In this document: one piece after another, positions 57,336 to 64,000 of the stretch | Numbering within the stretch: the first letter of the stretch is position 1 | How the letters are laid out: each line of letters begins with the position of its first letter | Assembly: GCF_024499015.1 (NCBI RefSeq) | Contig: NZ_CP098604.1 | Span: 5,146,001 to 5,210,000, forward strand | DNA from: Xanthomonas hortorum pv. pelargonii | GTDB taxonomy: Bacteria; Pseudomonadota; Gammaproteobacteria; Xanthomonadales; Xanthomonadaceae | Reading direction: 5' to 3' | DNA: 64,000 nucleotides | Translations under genes and position numbers: made by a program | The notes under the pieces: generated by a model | What the model saw: only the letters and a program-made list of their open reading frames with translations | Told to the model about the DNA's origin: nothing | Databases searched by the model: none

Positions 57336-57418
57336 GACTACGGGCGAAGACTACAGGCGTTGACGACTACGGGTGTAGCCGTGTAGTGTCGCGCCCATCG
57401 TCTACAGGCGTAGACGAT
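57336..57418. promoter_or_regulatory. Operator array between phage repressor and early genes
   Basis: Four related 16-mers lie in a row: GACTACGGGCGAAGAC (57336), GACTACAGGCGTTGAC (57349), GACTACGGGTGTAGCC (57365) and GTCTACAGGCGTAGAC (57400). The last is the centre of a perfect 9-bp inverted repeat, ATCGTCTAC/GTAGACGAT (57397-57418). They are likely binding sites of the divergent HTH repressor. Confidence 0.65.
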
Positions 57419-57474
57419 CCCGCCCCTGGTACCCCCAGGGGCACGGGTCAAGGGTAGGGGCAAGGGGATACACC

Positions 57475-57651
57475 ATGTACGAATACGAACTCTTCCACCG
57501 CGTCAAGGGTCGCCGGTATGTCATCGCGGTGTTCGTTTCCCGTGAAGCCGCAAAAGCGCGTCGTGATGCTTTGCAAGCACTTGAGATTCATCGCGGCAAG
57601 CCCGTCACTATTTTTCAGATTAGCCGCGTTCCTGCGCAGGTGGCCGCATGA
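57475..57651 (+). CDS. Small phage early protein
   Basis: 58 residues, basic and without membrane segments (MYEYELFHRVKGRRYVIAVFVSREAAKARRDALQ). First gene of the early operon, it overlaps the next gene by ATGA. Function unknown. Confidence 0.6.
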   Translation: MYEYELFHRVKGRRYVIAVFVSREAAKARRDALQALEIHRGKPVTIFQISRVPAQVAA

Positions 57652-57869
57652 CAGGCCTCATCGCATTTTCGCTGCTCGGTGTTGCCTGCTTCGTGTGCAG
57701 CATCGGCACCGCGCGCCTCGTCGGTTGGATCTTGGATCGCCGCGACGCTGCCATTCTTCGCCAGCTGCGCGAAGAGGATTTGATTGCTTCAGCCAATCAC
57801 GACGTTCGCATCGCAAGGATCAAGCGCTCTGTTCGTGCCGCTGCCGAGCGCGAGGTGGACCATGCGTAA
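57648..57869 (+). CDS. Small phage membrane protein
   Basis: 73 residues with an N-terminal hydrophobic helix (MTGLIAFSLLGVACFVCSIGTARLVGWIL) and a charged tail. It overlaps both neighbours by a few bases, as in compact inovirus operons. Function unknown. Confidence 0.6.
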   Translation: MTGLIAFSLLGVACFVCSIGTARLVGWILDRRDAAILRQLREEDLIASANHDVRIARIKRSVRAAAEREVDHA

Positions 57870-58062
57870 CGTCTGGCTTTTCCTCCGCGACTTGCCATTT
57901 CCGATGATCTTCGGTTTCACCTTCGGCGCTATCGCGGGCGCATTTGTCGGCACGTTCACTGCTGACAATATCGAAGCCCAGATTCAGCGCGACGAAACCA
58001 TCCAGCAGCAGTGCATTGACGGTAACAACAACGCTTGCCGCGTCATGGAGCTGCGCTCATGA
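57862..58062 (+). CDS. Small phage membrane protein
   Basis: 66 residues: MRNVWLFLRDLPFPMIFGFTFGAIAGAFVGTF is hydrophobic, followed by an acidic tail with CIDGNNNACRVME (two Cys). The start overlaps the preceding stop and ATGA links it to the next gene. Function unknown. Confidence 0.58.
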   Translation: MRNVWLFLRDLPFPMIFGFTFGAIAGAFVGTFTADNIEAQIQRDETIQQQCIDGNNNACRVMELRS

Positions 58063-58184
58063 AGGAGTTCGCAAAGTGCATCGGTTTTGTCTGGGCGCTC
58101 GCTCTTTTCCTTTCGTTGTTCATCCTCGGATTCCATTACCTCGCTGAGCCGTGGGCATGGATCTGCGGCGTCTTTTGTTTGTAA
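58059..58184 (+). CDS. Very small phage membrane protein
   Basis: 41 residues, mostly one hydrophobic helix (MKEFAKCIGFVWALALFLSLFILGFHYL), ending in CGVFCL. It overlaps the preceding gene by ATGA. It is supported by tight packing and an intact frame rather than homology. Confidence 0.5.
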   Translation: MKEFAKCIGFVWALALFLSLFILGFHYLAEPWAWICGVFCL

Positions 58185-58246
58185 CGCCTGCTGGCGTCAT
58201 TGCTTACCTGTCTGGTGCCGGCCATGAGTGACGCTCGATCTGTTGC

Positions 58247-58423
58247 ATGGGGATTTTCTCAGCCCCAGTGCAGGGCGGTCCGCGCATCTACGTGTTGACC
58301 ATCACTGTCAACGGTAAAGTCGTTGAGCAAGCCTATTTCGCATTTTGCAGCGATGCCTTTGATGCGCGCGATGCTGCCATGGAGTTCTACCGTTCGCTCT
58401 CTGAGGATGAGAGCGATGTCTGA
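58247..58423 (+). CDS. Small phage protein, hypothetical
   Basis: 58 residues: [58 protein letters not shown]. It is a compact soluble sequence with good coding character that overlaps the following zinc-ribbon gene by eight bases. Function unknown. Confidence 0.55.
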   Translation: MGIFSAPVQGGPRIYVLTITVNGKVVEQAYFAFCSDAFDARDAAMEFYRSLSEDESDV

Positions 58424-58541
58424 CGGCAAATGCTCGTTCTGCGGTGAAACAACCGTCTACTTTTTCCCCGGTGGCTTGTGCGTCGCATGCACCGGTAAAA
58501 GCACGCATCCGCATGCAGGAACAGCCCACGCAGTCGCGTGA
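58416..58541 (+). CDS. Small phage zinc-ribbon protein
   Basis: 41 residues with a four-Cys ribbon ([29 protein letters not shown]). Zinc ribbons of this size occur in the early operon of many inoviruses, ahead of rep. It overlaps the previous gene. Confidence 0.55.
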   Translation: MSDGKCSFCGETTVYFFPGGLCVACTGKSTHPHAGTAHAVA

Positions 58542-58646
58542 GCTGTCTGCGTTCGATGCGTCTATCGGCGTCATGCAGGCCGCTACGCGCCGTACTGAAT
58601 TAGCCGCTGAAACCCTTCAAAGAATAAGCGCGTCGTCGGCACAAGC

Positions 58647-59452
58647 GTGCGTGAGTTCGACGCTGCCCATCCGATCGCATTGACCCCAGAGGGCCAGCGC
58701 GCAGCGCTGGCCCTTGGGCTTGTCCATTACAAAACAACTCAAACGGGCGGTAAGCCAACCGGCACCGTCACCATCGAAATAGATCCCCTTCAAGCGAAGG
58801 CGCAACGGCTGCGCAAGTCCGTTATCACCGGAGCGCGTTTGCATGACCAGGAAGCACGGAAAGGTTCGCGACAAGGTGCGTGGTACATGCTCACTCTCAC
58901 CTACGACGATGGAAGCAACGCAAGCCCTGGCGACGTTAGCGGCCTACTTGCATGCTTCCGCAGCCACCTCAATCGAATTGCAAATCGACGGAGCCGGTTT
59001 AAAGGTCAAAGCCTTCGTTACCTATGGGTCGGGGAGCTTACCCAGCGTCTCCGCGTCCACTACCACCTCTTGATCTGGGTGCAAAGGGCATCTGGTTCGG
59101 CAAGCCTGATCAGAAGGGATGGTGGAAACATGGCCTCACCAAAATGGAGAAAGCCCGCAACTGCGTCGGCTATCTCGCCAAGTACGCAAGCAAGTTCACT
59201 GCCCTTACAGCTGGAGCTTTTCCCAAGGGATTCCGTACACACGGTGTCGGTGGACTCAACACAGAATCCAAGCGCGAATTGCGCTGGTGGAAAGCCCCGA
59301 AAGACGCGCGTGAAGCTCTCGGCGGGGAAGCGGATATCCGCAAAGCAAAGGGCGGATGGTTTGACAGGCTTACCGGAGAGTTCTGGCCGTCTCCGTGGAA
59401 AGTCACATTCATTTTCGGCCGGACATTTGCCTGGAAGGTAGTCCAACTATGA
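58647..59452 (+). CDS. Phage rolling-circle replication initiator (Rep), frameshifted
   Basis: The first part ([26 protein letters not shown] ... [10 protein letters not shown] ... [21 protein letters not shown]) has the HUH motif HYH. The second, in another frame ([38 protein letters not shown]), has the catalytic Tyr and Lys of HUH endonucleases. One missing base near 59083 (GTGCAAAG for GTGCCAAAG) joins them. It nicks the plus origin to start ssDNA replication. The GTG at 58647 may not be the true start: a frame from ATG 58513 ([20 protein letters not shown]) ends at the same place and could be the real N-terminus if another base is missing near 58646. It overlaps the ssDNA-binding gene (ATGA). 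Confidence 0.8.
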
Positions 59453-59745
59453 AAGTTCAGATCATGAGTTCCGCAGTCGCGGTTCGTTCGTTCCCTGCGC
59501 GCGATGGCAAGCCTGCCACGCATTTTCGTGAGCAAACCGCAGCTGTGCTGCGCGAAGGCGATTTCCCGCTGCCGTTCACCATCGGTCTTGATGAGGATCA
59601 ACCGCCGTATGGCGATGGCTTCTACGTCATCGATCCAAAGTCGTTGCAGAACAATAAATACGGCGGTCTTGAGTTCGGCCGTCGCATTCGCCTGATTCCG
59701 GACCCGACTGCGAAGCTGCAACAGCAGCCCGCCAAGGTCGGCTAA
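59449..59745 (+). CDS. Phage single-stranded DNA-binding protein (gV-type)
   Basis: 98 residues, [47 protein letters not shown], ending in a Pro/Gln tail. The size, the position right after rep, and the Arg/aromatic pattern ([17 protein letters not shown]) fit inovirus ssDNA-binding proteins that coat the viral strand before export. The start overlaps the rep stop. Confidence 0.78.
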   Translation: MKVQIMSSAVAVRSFPARDGKPATHFREQTAAVLREGDFPLPFTIGLDEDQPPYGDGFYVIDPKSLQNNKYGGLEFGRRIRLIPDPTAKLQQQPAKVG

Positions 59746-59748
59746 ACC

Positions 59749-59970
59749 ATGGCCACACCGGAACCGCTGTTCGTCATCGGCTGCGCTGCGCAAAACATGC
59801 AGCAGGACGGGACGTGTTTGGTTCCGGTGTGGGTGCCGTACCACCAGCCAATTCTTCCACCCCTGGATTTGGCAGATGGAACCATGATCGCTTTCGCCAT
59901 CGTATCGGTGTGGGCTATCGGGTTGAAAGCGCGCCTCGTATTCCGCGCGGCGCGTCTTGGGGTCTACTGA
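59749..59970 (+). CDS. Small phage membrane protein upstream of the major coat
   Basis: 73 residues with a C-terminal hydrophobic helix (MIAFAIVSVWAIGLKARLVFRAARLGVY). The position between the ssDNA-binding and major coat genes is that of small minor coat (pVII/pIX-like) or unknown genes in Xanthomonas inoviruses. Confidence 0.55.
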   Translation: MATPEPLFVIGCAAQNMQQDGTCLVPVWVPYHQPILPPLDLADGTMIAFAIVSVWAIGLKARLVFRAARLGVY

Positions 59971-59987
59971 AAATGGAGAGATTTACT

Positions 59988-60224
59988 ATGAACGTTGTCA
60001 ATGCTGCCCGTCGTTTCGCTTCGTCCACCAGCGCCAAGGTCACTGCCGGCGCTTCCACCCTCCTGGCATCCGGTGCCGCATTCGCAGCCGGTACGGGTTC
60101 GCCCGGTGCTGCCGTTGCTGGCGAGTTGGCCAGCGGTAAGGGCGATGTGATGTTGGTGATCGGTGCCTGCGCCGTCATCCTCGGCGCGATCATCCTCTGG
60201 GCCTACGTGAAGCGCGCCCGCTAA
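59988..60224 (+). CDS. Phage major coat protein (pVIII-type)
   Basis: 78 residues: a long leader (MNVVNAARRFASSTSAKVTAGASTLLASGAAFA) then a mature coat of about 45 residues, with an acidic/neutral N-part, the helix VMLVIGACAVILGAIILWAYV and a basic end KRAR that would contact DNA. GGAGAG is upstream. It is followed directly by a strong terminator, as expected for the most abundant inovirus transcript. ATG at 59973 is an alternative start. Confidence 0.85.
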   Translation: MNVVNAARRFASSTSAKVTAGASTLLASGAAFAAGTGSPGAAVAGELASGKGDVMLVIGACAVILGAIILWAYVKRAR

Positions 60225-60250
60225 CCGCTTCGCTCCAGGGAAAAAGTGGG

Positions 60251-60281
60251 AGGGGCGCGCGGCAACGTTCGCCCCTTTTTT
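60251..60281 (+). terminator. Terminator after the major coat gene
   Basis: Stem AGGGGCG/CGCCCCT (60251-60257 and 60270-60276) followed by six T. Confidence 0.85.
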
Positions 60282-60296
60282 AGGCAAAGGGGAGTT

Positions 60297-60359
60297 ATGG
60301 GCTATTTCATTCTGGTGGCAATCTTGGGTGCAGTTTGGCTCGCATTCGAGGGCATGTGA
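60297..60359 (+). CDS. Tiny phage membrane protein (minor coat candidate)
   Basis: 20 codons, MGYFILVAILGAVWLAFEGM, with GGGGAGTT upstream. It overlaps the next gene (TGATG). The size and hydrophobicity fit pVII/pIX-type coat proteins. Confidence 0.5.
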   Translation: MGYFILVAILGAVWLAFEGM

Positions 60360-61815
60360 TGCGCTGGCTCGCACGCGTGTTTGCATCGGCAGTCGTTCGG
60401 CGCTTGGCCTATCTCATCGTCGCATTGATGTTCGCCTCGTTTGGGCTCGGCCAGGCGCGCGCTCAGGACATTCCACCGTGTACGCCGACTAGCAGTCCGC
60501 TGTGTTCGCAGGGTCAGGCGTATTCCCTGGCTGCGGCTGATGCTAGCGCTGATCGATATTGCACTGCATTCGGCTCCTGGGTGATGTTGAGCTATAGCGT
60601 TTATTTGGATGGCGGAAATCGCTACGGCGTTGAGGTGCGGTGCCGAAACAACGCTGAGAATTTTGAGACCGGTTTTCGTAATAGCCGACGTTGGATGTTC
60701 GACACTTCCAAGACCTGTTCCTCGACGCCATCAGCAATCACACAGTTCCTTCCTCTCAATGGCTCTAGCCAGTGTTGGAATGGTTGCGAAGTCAAGTACC
60801 GGCAGAACGGTGATGACGAAACTAGCACCCGCAGCACTACGGGTGCCTTGTGCGATCCCGACTATAAGAAGAAGTGTCCACCCGGCTCGTTCTGGAACGG
60901 CTACATGGGCGTCTGCCAGCCTATTGAACCTGATTGCCCAGAGGGCCAAGTGAAGCAGGACGGCATGTGTAAGCCTGAGAATAAATGCCCGCAAGGCATG
61001 GTCGCTGTGCAGGCGTCAACTCCTGGTGCTGTGGCACAGGGAGCGCTCTATTGCGCACCTGAAAAGAGGAATGCCCACCCGGCACGATCATGTCGCCTGC
61101 TGGCAAGTGCCTTCCCGGTGAGGGTCAGTGCGCTAAGGGTGAAGCACCCGGCAAAGATGGCACGTGCAAAAGGACGCCGATGGTGACGGCGAAGGCGATG
61201 AAGAAGGCGAGGGCGAAGGCGAGGGTGGTGAAGGCAAAAAGATGAGGCATCAGGCGGCGAAAGCTGCGAGACGCCTCCCACCTGTAGCGGCAGCGCGATC
61301 CAATGCATCCAAGTGAAAATTCAGTGGCGCATCGACTGCAATACGCGTCGTAGTCAGAACATCAGCGGCGGCGCATGTACTGCTGTTCCGGTGTGCACCG
61401 GCAAGGCATGCGATGCAATGGAGTACGCACAGTTGATGCAGCAGTGGCGCTCAACCTGTGCACTCGAAAAGATCGCCAAGGGCGACACGTCATCCGGCAA
61501 CAACACCGACAAGAATGGCAACGGCGTTGCCGACGCGCTTGAGGGCAGTGGCAACGCTACCGATCCTGGCGATGGGAAATCTGACGTGGACGGCGCTAAA
61601 CGCTTCGGTATTCGCTTCTCTACTGACAAGCTGGATAGAGAGAATATTTTCGGCGGCGGCAGCTGCCCTGAGCCTCCTAGCTTCATCATCATGGGCAAGA
61701 CGATTAGCGGTGGTGACTTCCCTATTTCTGTCGTGCTGCTGCAATTCTCCGTGCGCTGTTGTTGCTCTTCGGCGCGTACCTCGCTGTAAAAATTCTCATG
61801 GGATGGATGGGCTGA
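60359..61815 (+). CDS. Phage adsorption/minor coat protein (pIII-type), multiply frameshifted
   Basis: It starts MRWLARVFASAVVRRLAYLIVALMFASFGLGQARAQD (signal peptide), then a Cys-rich domain (PPCTPTSSPLCSQG ... CNPDYKKKCPPG-type repeats). A glycine/acid-rich linker follows (ADGDGEGDEEGEGEG), then KIQWRIDCNTRRSQNISGGACTAVPVC and a C-terminal membrane anchor LRALLLLFGAYLAVKILMGWMG. These parts are in different frames. Four single-base losses near 61063, 61162, 61241 and 61728, each at a run of A, G or T, restore one continuous frame of about 486 residues. Four exact compensating repairs in one gene point to sequencing error. It binds the host receptor (pilus). Confidence 0.8.
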
Positions 61816-61816
61816 T

Positions 61817-62137
61817 ATGGGCATGGTCTGGGAGTGGATCACCAAGGGCATTTTCTTTTTCTTCGGCAAGTTGAAGGACATTGCAGCCGGCATTGTTGGC
61901 AAAATCTTGTCGAGCTTCGGTCTCACCATCGTTTCCTTCGAAGCCGTGCTGCCAAGATTGAAGGAAGTCATCACCGAGCAGGCATCTGGCCTTTCCGGTC
62001 CTGCAATGGACTTCCTGGGCTATCTCGGCGTTGGGCAAGCTATGTCGATGGTGCTATCTGCGCTGACCGTGCAGATGGCATGGAAGGTCTTCATCATTCC
62101 GAAAACCGTCGCTGATCAGCTGGGAGCCGGCTCATGA
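61817..62137 (+). CDS. Phage minor coat protein pVI-type (DUF2523-like)
   Basis: 106 residues with three hydrophobic segments (WITKGIFFFFGK, IVGKILSSFGLTIVSFEAVL and VGQAMSMVLSALTVQMAWKVFIIP). The arrangement and position between pIII and Zot match inovirus pVI/DUF2523 proteins. It overlaps the zot start (ATGA). Confidence 0.78.
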   Translation: MGMVWEWITKGIFFFFGKLKDIAAGIVGKILSSFGLTIVSFEAVLPRLKEVITEQASGLSGPAMDFLGYLGVGQAMSMVLSALTVQMAWKVFIIPKTVADQLGAGS

Positions 62138-63317
62138 TCTACTGGTACACCGGCCAGCCTGGGCACGGCAAAACACTGCACGCCATTGATCGACTGCTTG
62201 AGTTCAAGGATCAGGGTCGGATCGTTTACGCGTGCAATATCCGCGAGTTCGACTACGCCAAAACCGGCGTGCTTGAGATGACGCCGCAGCAGTTTTGCGA
62301 CTGGCCTAACTTCCTGCCCGATGGTGCAGTGGCTCTGGTCGATGAGGCCTATGAACACGGCATGCTCCCCAAGCGGCCTAACAGTTCGAAGGTCCCGCAT
62401 CACGTCGAACAGCTTGCGAAGCATCGCCATCGCGGTCTTGATTTCATCTTCGTCAGCCAGTCGCCCGATAAGCAGTGCGACCAGTTCGTGCACGATCTGA
62501 TCGAACGACATGTGCACGTGCGCAGGCGCTTCGGAACGAAGTTTGTTCACTTGCGCGAGTTCGACCGTTTCGAGGCGCAGGCAGAGAAGGCCACGCCGCT
62601 CGTTGTCAAGCGCAAGGCGTTGCCCAAGCGTCCCATGGGCACGTACAAATCGACTGAGCTAGACACCACTGAGCGCAGGATTCCGTGGTACTACATCGCG
62701 CTGCCGATCTTCGTGGTGGTCGGCTTGTTCTTGCTCTATTACACGTTCGGCAACATGGGCAAGCGGCTGGGGGTGAGGCGGTTCCGGCCACTGTTCAAAC
62801 GCCACAAGGCGGTGCGGCGCCGCGCGACGGAGCGTCAGCGACGGCGGCCGGCGCGGCTACGCCGCCCAAGGTCATCACTGCTGCCGAATTCGCCAAGCAA
62901 TTTTTGCCGCGCGTTCCATCTGAGCCGTGGAGTGCTCCTGTTTACGATGGCAAGCTGACATTGCCCAATGAGGCACCGCGTTTGTTCTGCATGTCCTCGC
63001 TCACTGGTAGCAATGCGCATGGTGAGCGTGTCGGCCCCACGTGCACGTGCATGACAGAACAGGGCACGCATTACGTGGTGGATCAGCAGACGTGTCGCTA
63101 CATCGCCAGACGCGGCCAGTACGAACCCTATCGCGATGAGCGCAATGATCGATACGTGGATGGCCCTACGCAGATTGATCGCGGCATGCAAGCCGTGGCC
63201 CAGCGCCGCTTGGATGCAATGACCATTGATCGCGGTCAGCGTGTGCAGGGCACCTTCCCCGAATCGCCCGGCTACGTCCCGTCCACCAGCACGCCGTCAA
63301 CAGGCCTTGACCTATGA
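62134..63317 (+). CDS. Zonular occludens toxin-like phage assembly ATPase (pI), frameshifted
   Basis: It starts MIYWYTGQPGHGKTLHAIDRLLEF (Walker A GxPGHGKT), with Walker B AVALVDEAYEHG and the Zot-type HRHRGLDFIFVSQSPDKQCDQFVHDLI. A membrane helix YYIALPIFVVVGLFLLYYTF follows. The C-terminal periplasmic half (GGEAVPATVQTPQGG ... ITAAEFAKQFLPRVPSEPWSAPVYDG ... CTCMTEQGTHYVVD) is in another frame. One missing G in the run at 62769-62773 restores it. It exports virions through the envelope. Confidence 0.85.
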
Positions 63318-63997
63318 CCAGCAGCGGCCGCGAGTTGCTCAAGTGGGTCGCGCTCATCTGCATGACGTGCGACCACGTGGCAACCATCGTCTATGGCGGC
63401 TACGTGCCGGTGCTGTCGCAGCTTGGTCGCATCGCTTTTCCGGTGTTCGCCCTGGTCATGGCCTACAACCTGGCGCAGCCGCGTGCCGACTACCGCAAGT
63501 CTGTCTCGCGGCTTGCGATCTGGGGCCTCATCTCCCAGCCGGTGCATGCCTGGGTATTCGGAGCCTGGTGGCCGCTGAATGTCCTGCTGACCTTCTCCCT
63601 GGCCGCGTGCCTTGTCTGGGCGGTAGATCGTCGCCAGTGGCCGCTGGCGGCGTTCCTGGGCCTGCTGGCCCCGGTATTCGTTGATTACCAGTGGACGGGC
63701 GTCTGGCTCGTCCTGGCGGCGTGGCACTGGTTCAAGGGGCAGGGCAGGTTGGTCAATATTTTCGCCTGGTACGACACCTCCACCACGCTTGCCCACGTTC
63801 GAATCCCGGTACTGCTTGCAGCGGCCATGATTCTGATGTGCCTCTATAACGGCAACGCCTGGGCACTGCTCGCCATTCCACTCATGGAGGTCGGTTATCG
63901 CAACTGGAAGTTGCCGCGCCTGCGGTGGGCGTTTTACGGCTATTACGTCGGGCACCTGGCCGTTCTGAGCCTTCTCAAAGGAAATTTGGTATGCTGA
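63314..63997 (+). CDS. TraX family membrane protein
   Basis: A 227-residue polytopic membrane protein with TraX landmarks: RELLKWVALICMTCDHVATIVYGG at the N-terminus, LGRIAFPVFALVMAYNL, WWPLNVLLTFSLAACLVW and a C-terminal YYVGHLAVLSLL. TraX of plasmid F acetylates pilin. In Xanthomonas inoviruses TraX-like genes follow zot and might alter the pilus receptor. It overlaps zot by ATGA and ends three bases before the window edge. Confidence 0.82.
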   Translation: MTSSGRELLKWVALICMTCDHVATIVYGGYVPVLSQLGRIAFPVFALVMAYNLAQPRADYRKSVSRLAIWGLISQPVHAWVFGAWWPLNVLLTFSLAACLVWAVDRRQWPLAAFLGLLAPVFVDYQWTGVWLVLAAWHWFKGQGRLVNIFAWYDTSTTLAHVRIPVLLAAAMILMCLYNGNAWALLAIPLMEVGYRNWKLPRLRWAFYGYYVGHLAVLSLLKGNLVC

Positions 63998-64000
63998 ATT

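Larger units (their letters stand above)
56846..64000. mobile_element. Filamentous phage (Inoviridae) genome, Cf1/XacF1-like, continuing to the right edge
   Basis: The gene order is typical: divergent HTH repressor, small early genes, rolling-circle Rep, ssDNA-binding protein, major coat, terminator, minor coats (pIII, pVI), Zot-type assembly ATPase and TraX. A 15-base dif-type att core lies at 56959. The right boundary is outside the window. Confidence 0.85.

Noticed and set aside
1..64000. tRNA, rRNA or CRISPR arrays
   Set aside because: None was recognised; the tandem repeats seen are coding repeats of the autotransporter or the CTTGCA hexamer.

Overview
The window looks like a Xanthomonas chromosome segment. 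The evidence is high GC content, giant autotransporters with autotransporter-associated beta-strand repeats, a plant-inducible-promoter (PIP) box upstream of a lipidated type III effector candidate, a Tn3-family transposon of the TnXax1/Tn4651 type, and an inovirus whose 15-base att core has the form I recall for Cf1/XacF1-type phages. No species can be named from the sequence alone.

Layout. 1-11.4 kb: two convergent autotransporter genes, a huge repeat-rich adhesin-like protein cut by the left edge and an S8 (subtilase) autotransporter. 12.1-17.3 kb: a minus-strand envelope block with a small outer-membrane protein, a MipA/OmpV protein, an LpxO/AspH-type hydroxylase and an OmpR-type two-component pair. 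17.5-41.3 kb: ordinary core and accessory genes. These are an FAD monooxygenase with a convergent MarR regulator that share an operator-like motif, a four-gene acyl-CoA dehydrogenase/PIG-L/NodS-like/GT2 cluster, several signalling genes, a DUF2231 plus sorbosone-dehydrogenase pair, Usp and bestrophin genes, a Gfo/Idh oxidoreductase, an SPFH/zinc-ribbon operon, a chemoreceptor, and an NmrA/LysR divergent pair.

41.4-44.5 kb is a scarred junction. It holds a response-regulator relic, a frameshifted hydrolase/subunit-3 fusion, a truncated GMC oxidoreductase, a 112-bp element with long inverted repeats and an IS3 transposase tail. 44.6-55.7 kb is a Tn3-family transposon region. It carries two paralogous N-myristoylation-type effector candidates (one with a textbook PIP box and -10), a KfrA-like TnpT, a res-like 16-bp perfect inverted repeat, a two-gene Gabija-like anti-phage module (OLD nuclease plus UvrD-like helicase), a MerR regulator overlapping a tyrosine recombinase (TnpS), and a Tn3 transposase. 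A second KfrA-like gene (55.8 kb) separates it from a filamentous phage genome (56.8 kb to the right edge). The phage genes are repressor, small early genes, HUH-type Rep, ssDNA-binding protein, major coat, terminator, minor coats, Zot/pI and TraX.

Virulence genes, anti-phage defence and transposition genes lie in one mobile unit, directly beside a phage.

A major caveat is that at least fourteen genes or gene segments are broken by single-base indels. Many of these are next to homopolymers and several lie within one phage gene. This pattern fits uncorrected sequencing error better than true decay. Restored reading frames are given where they can be seen.
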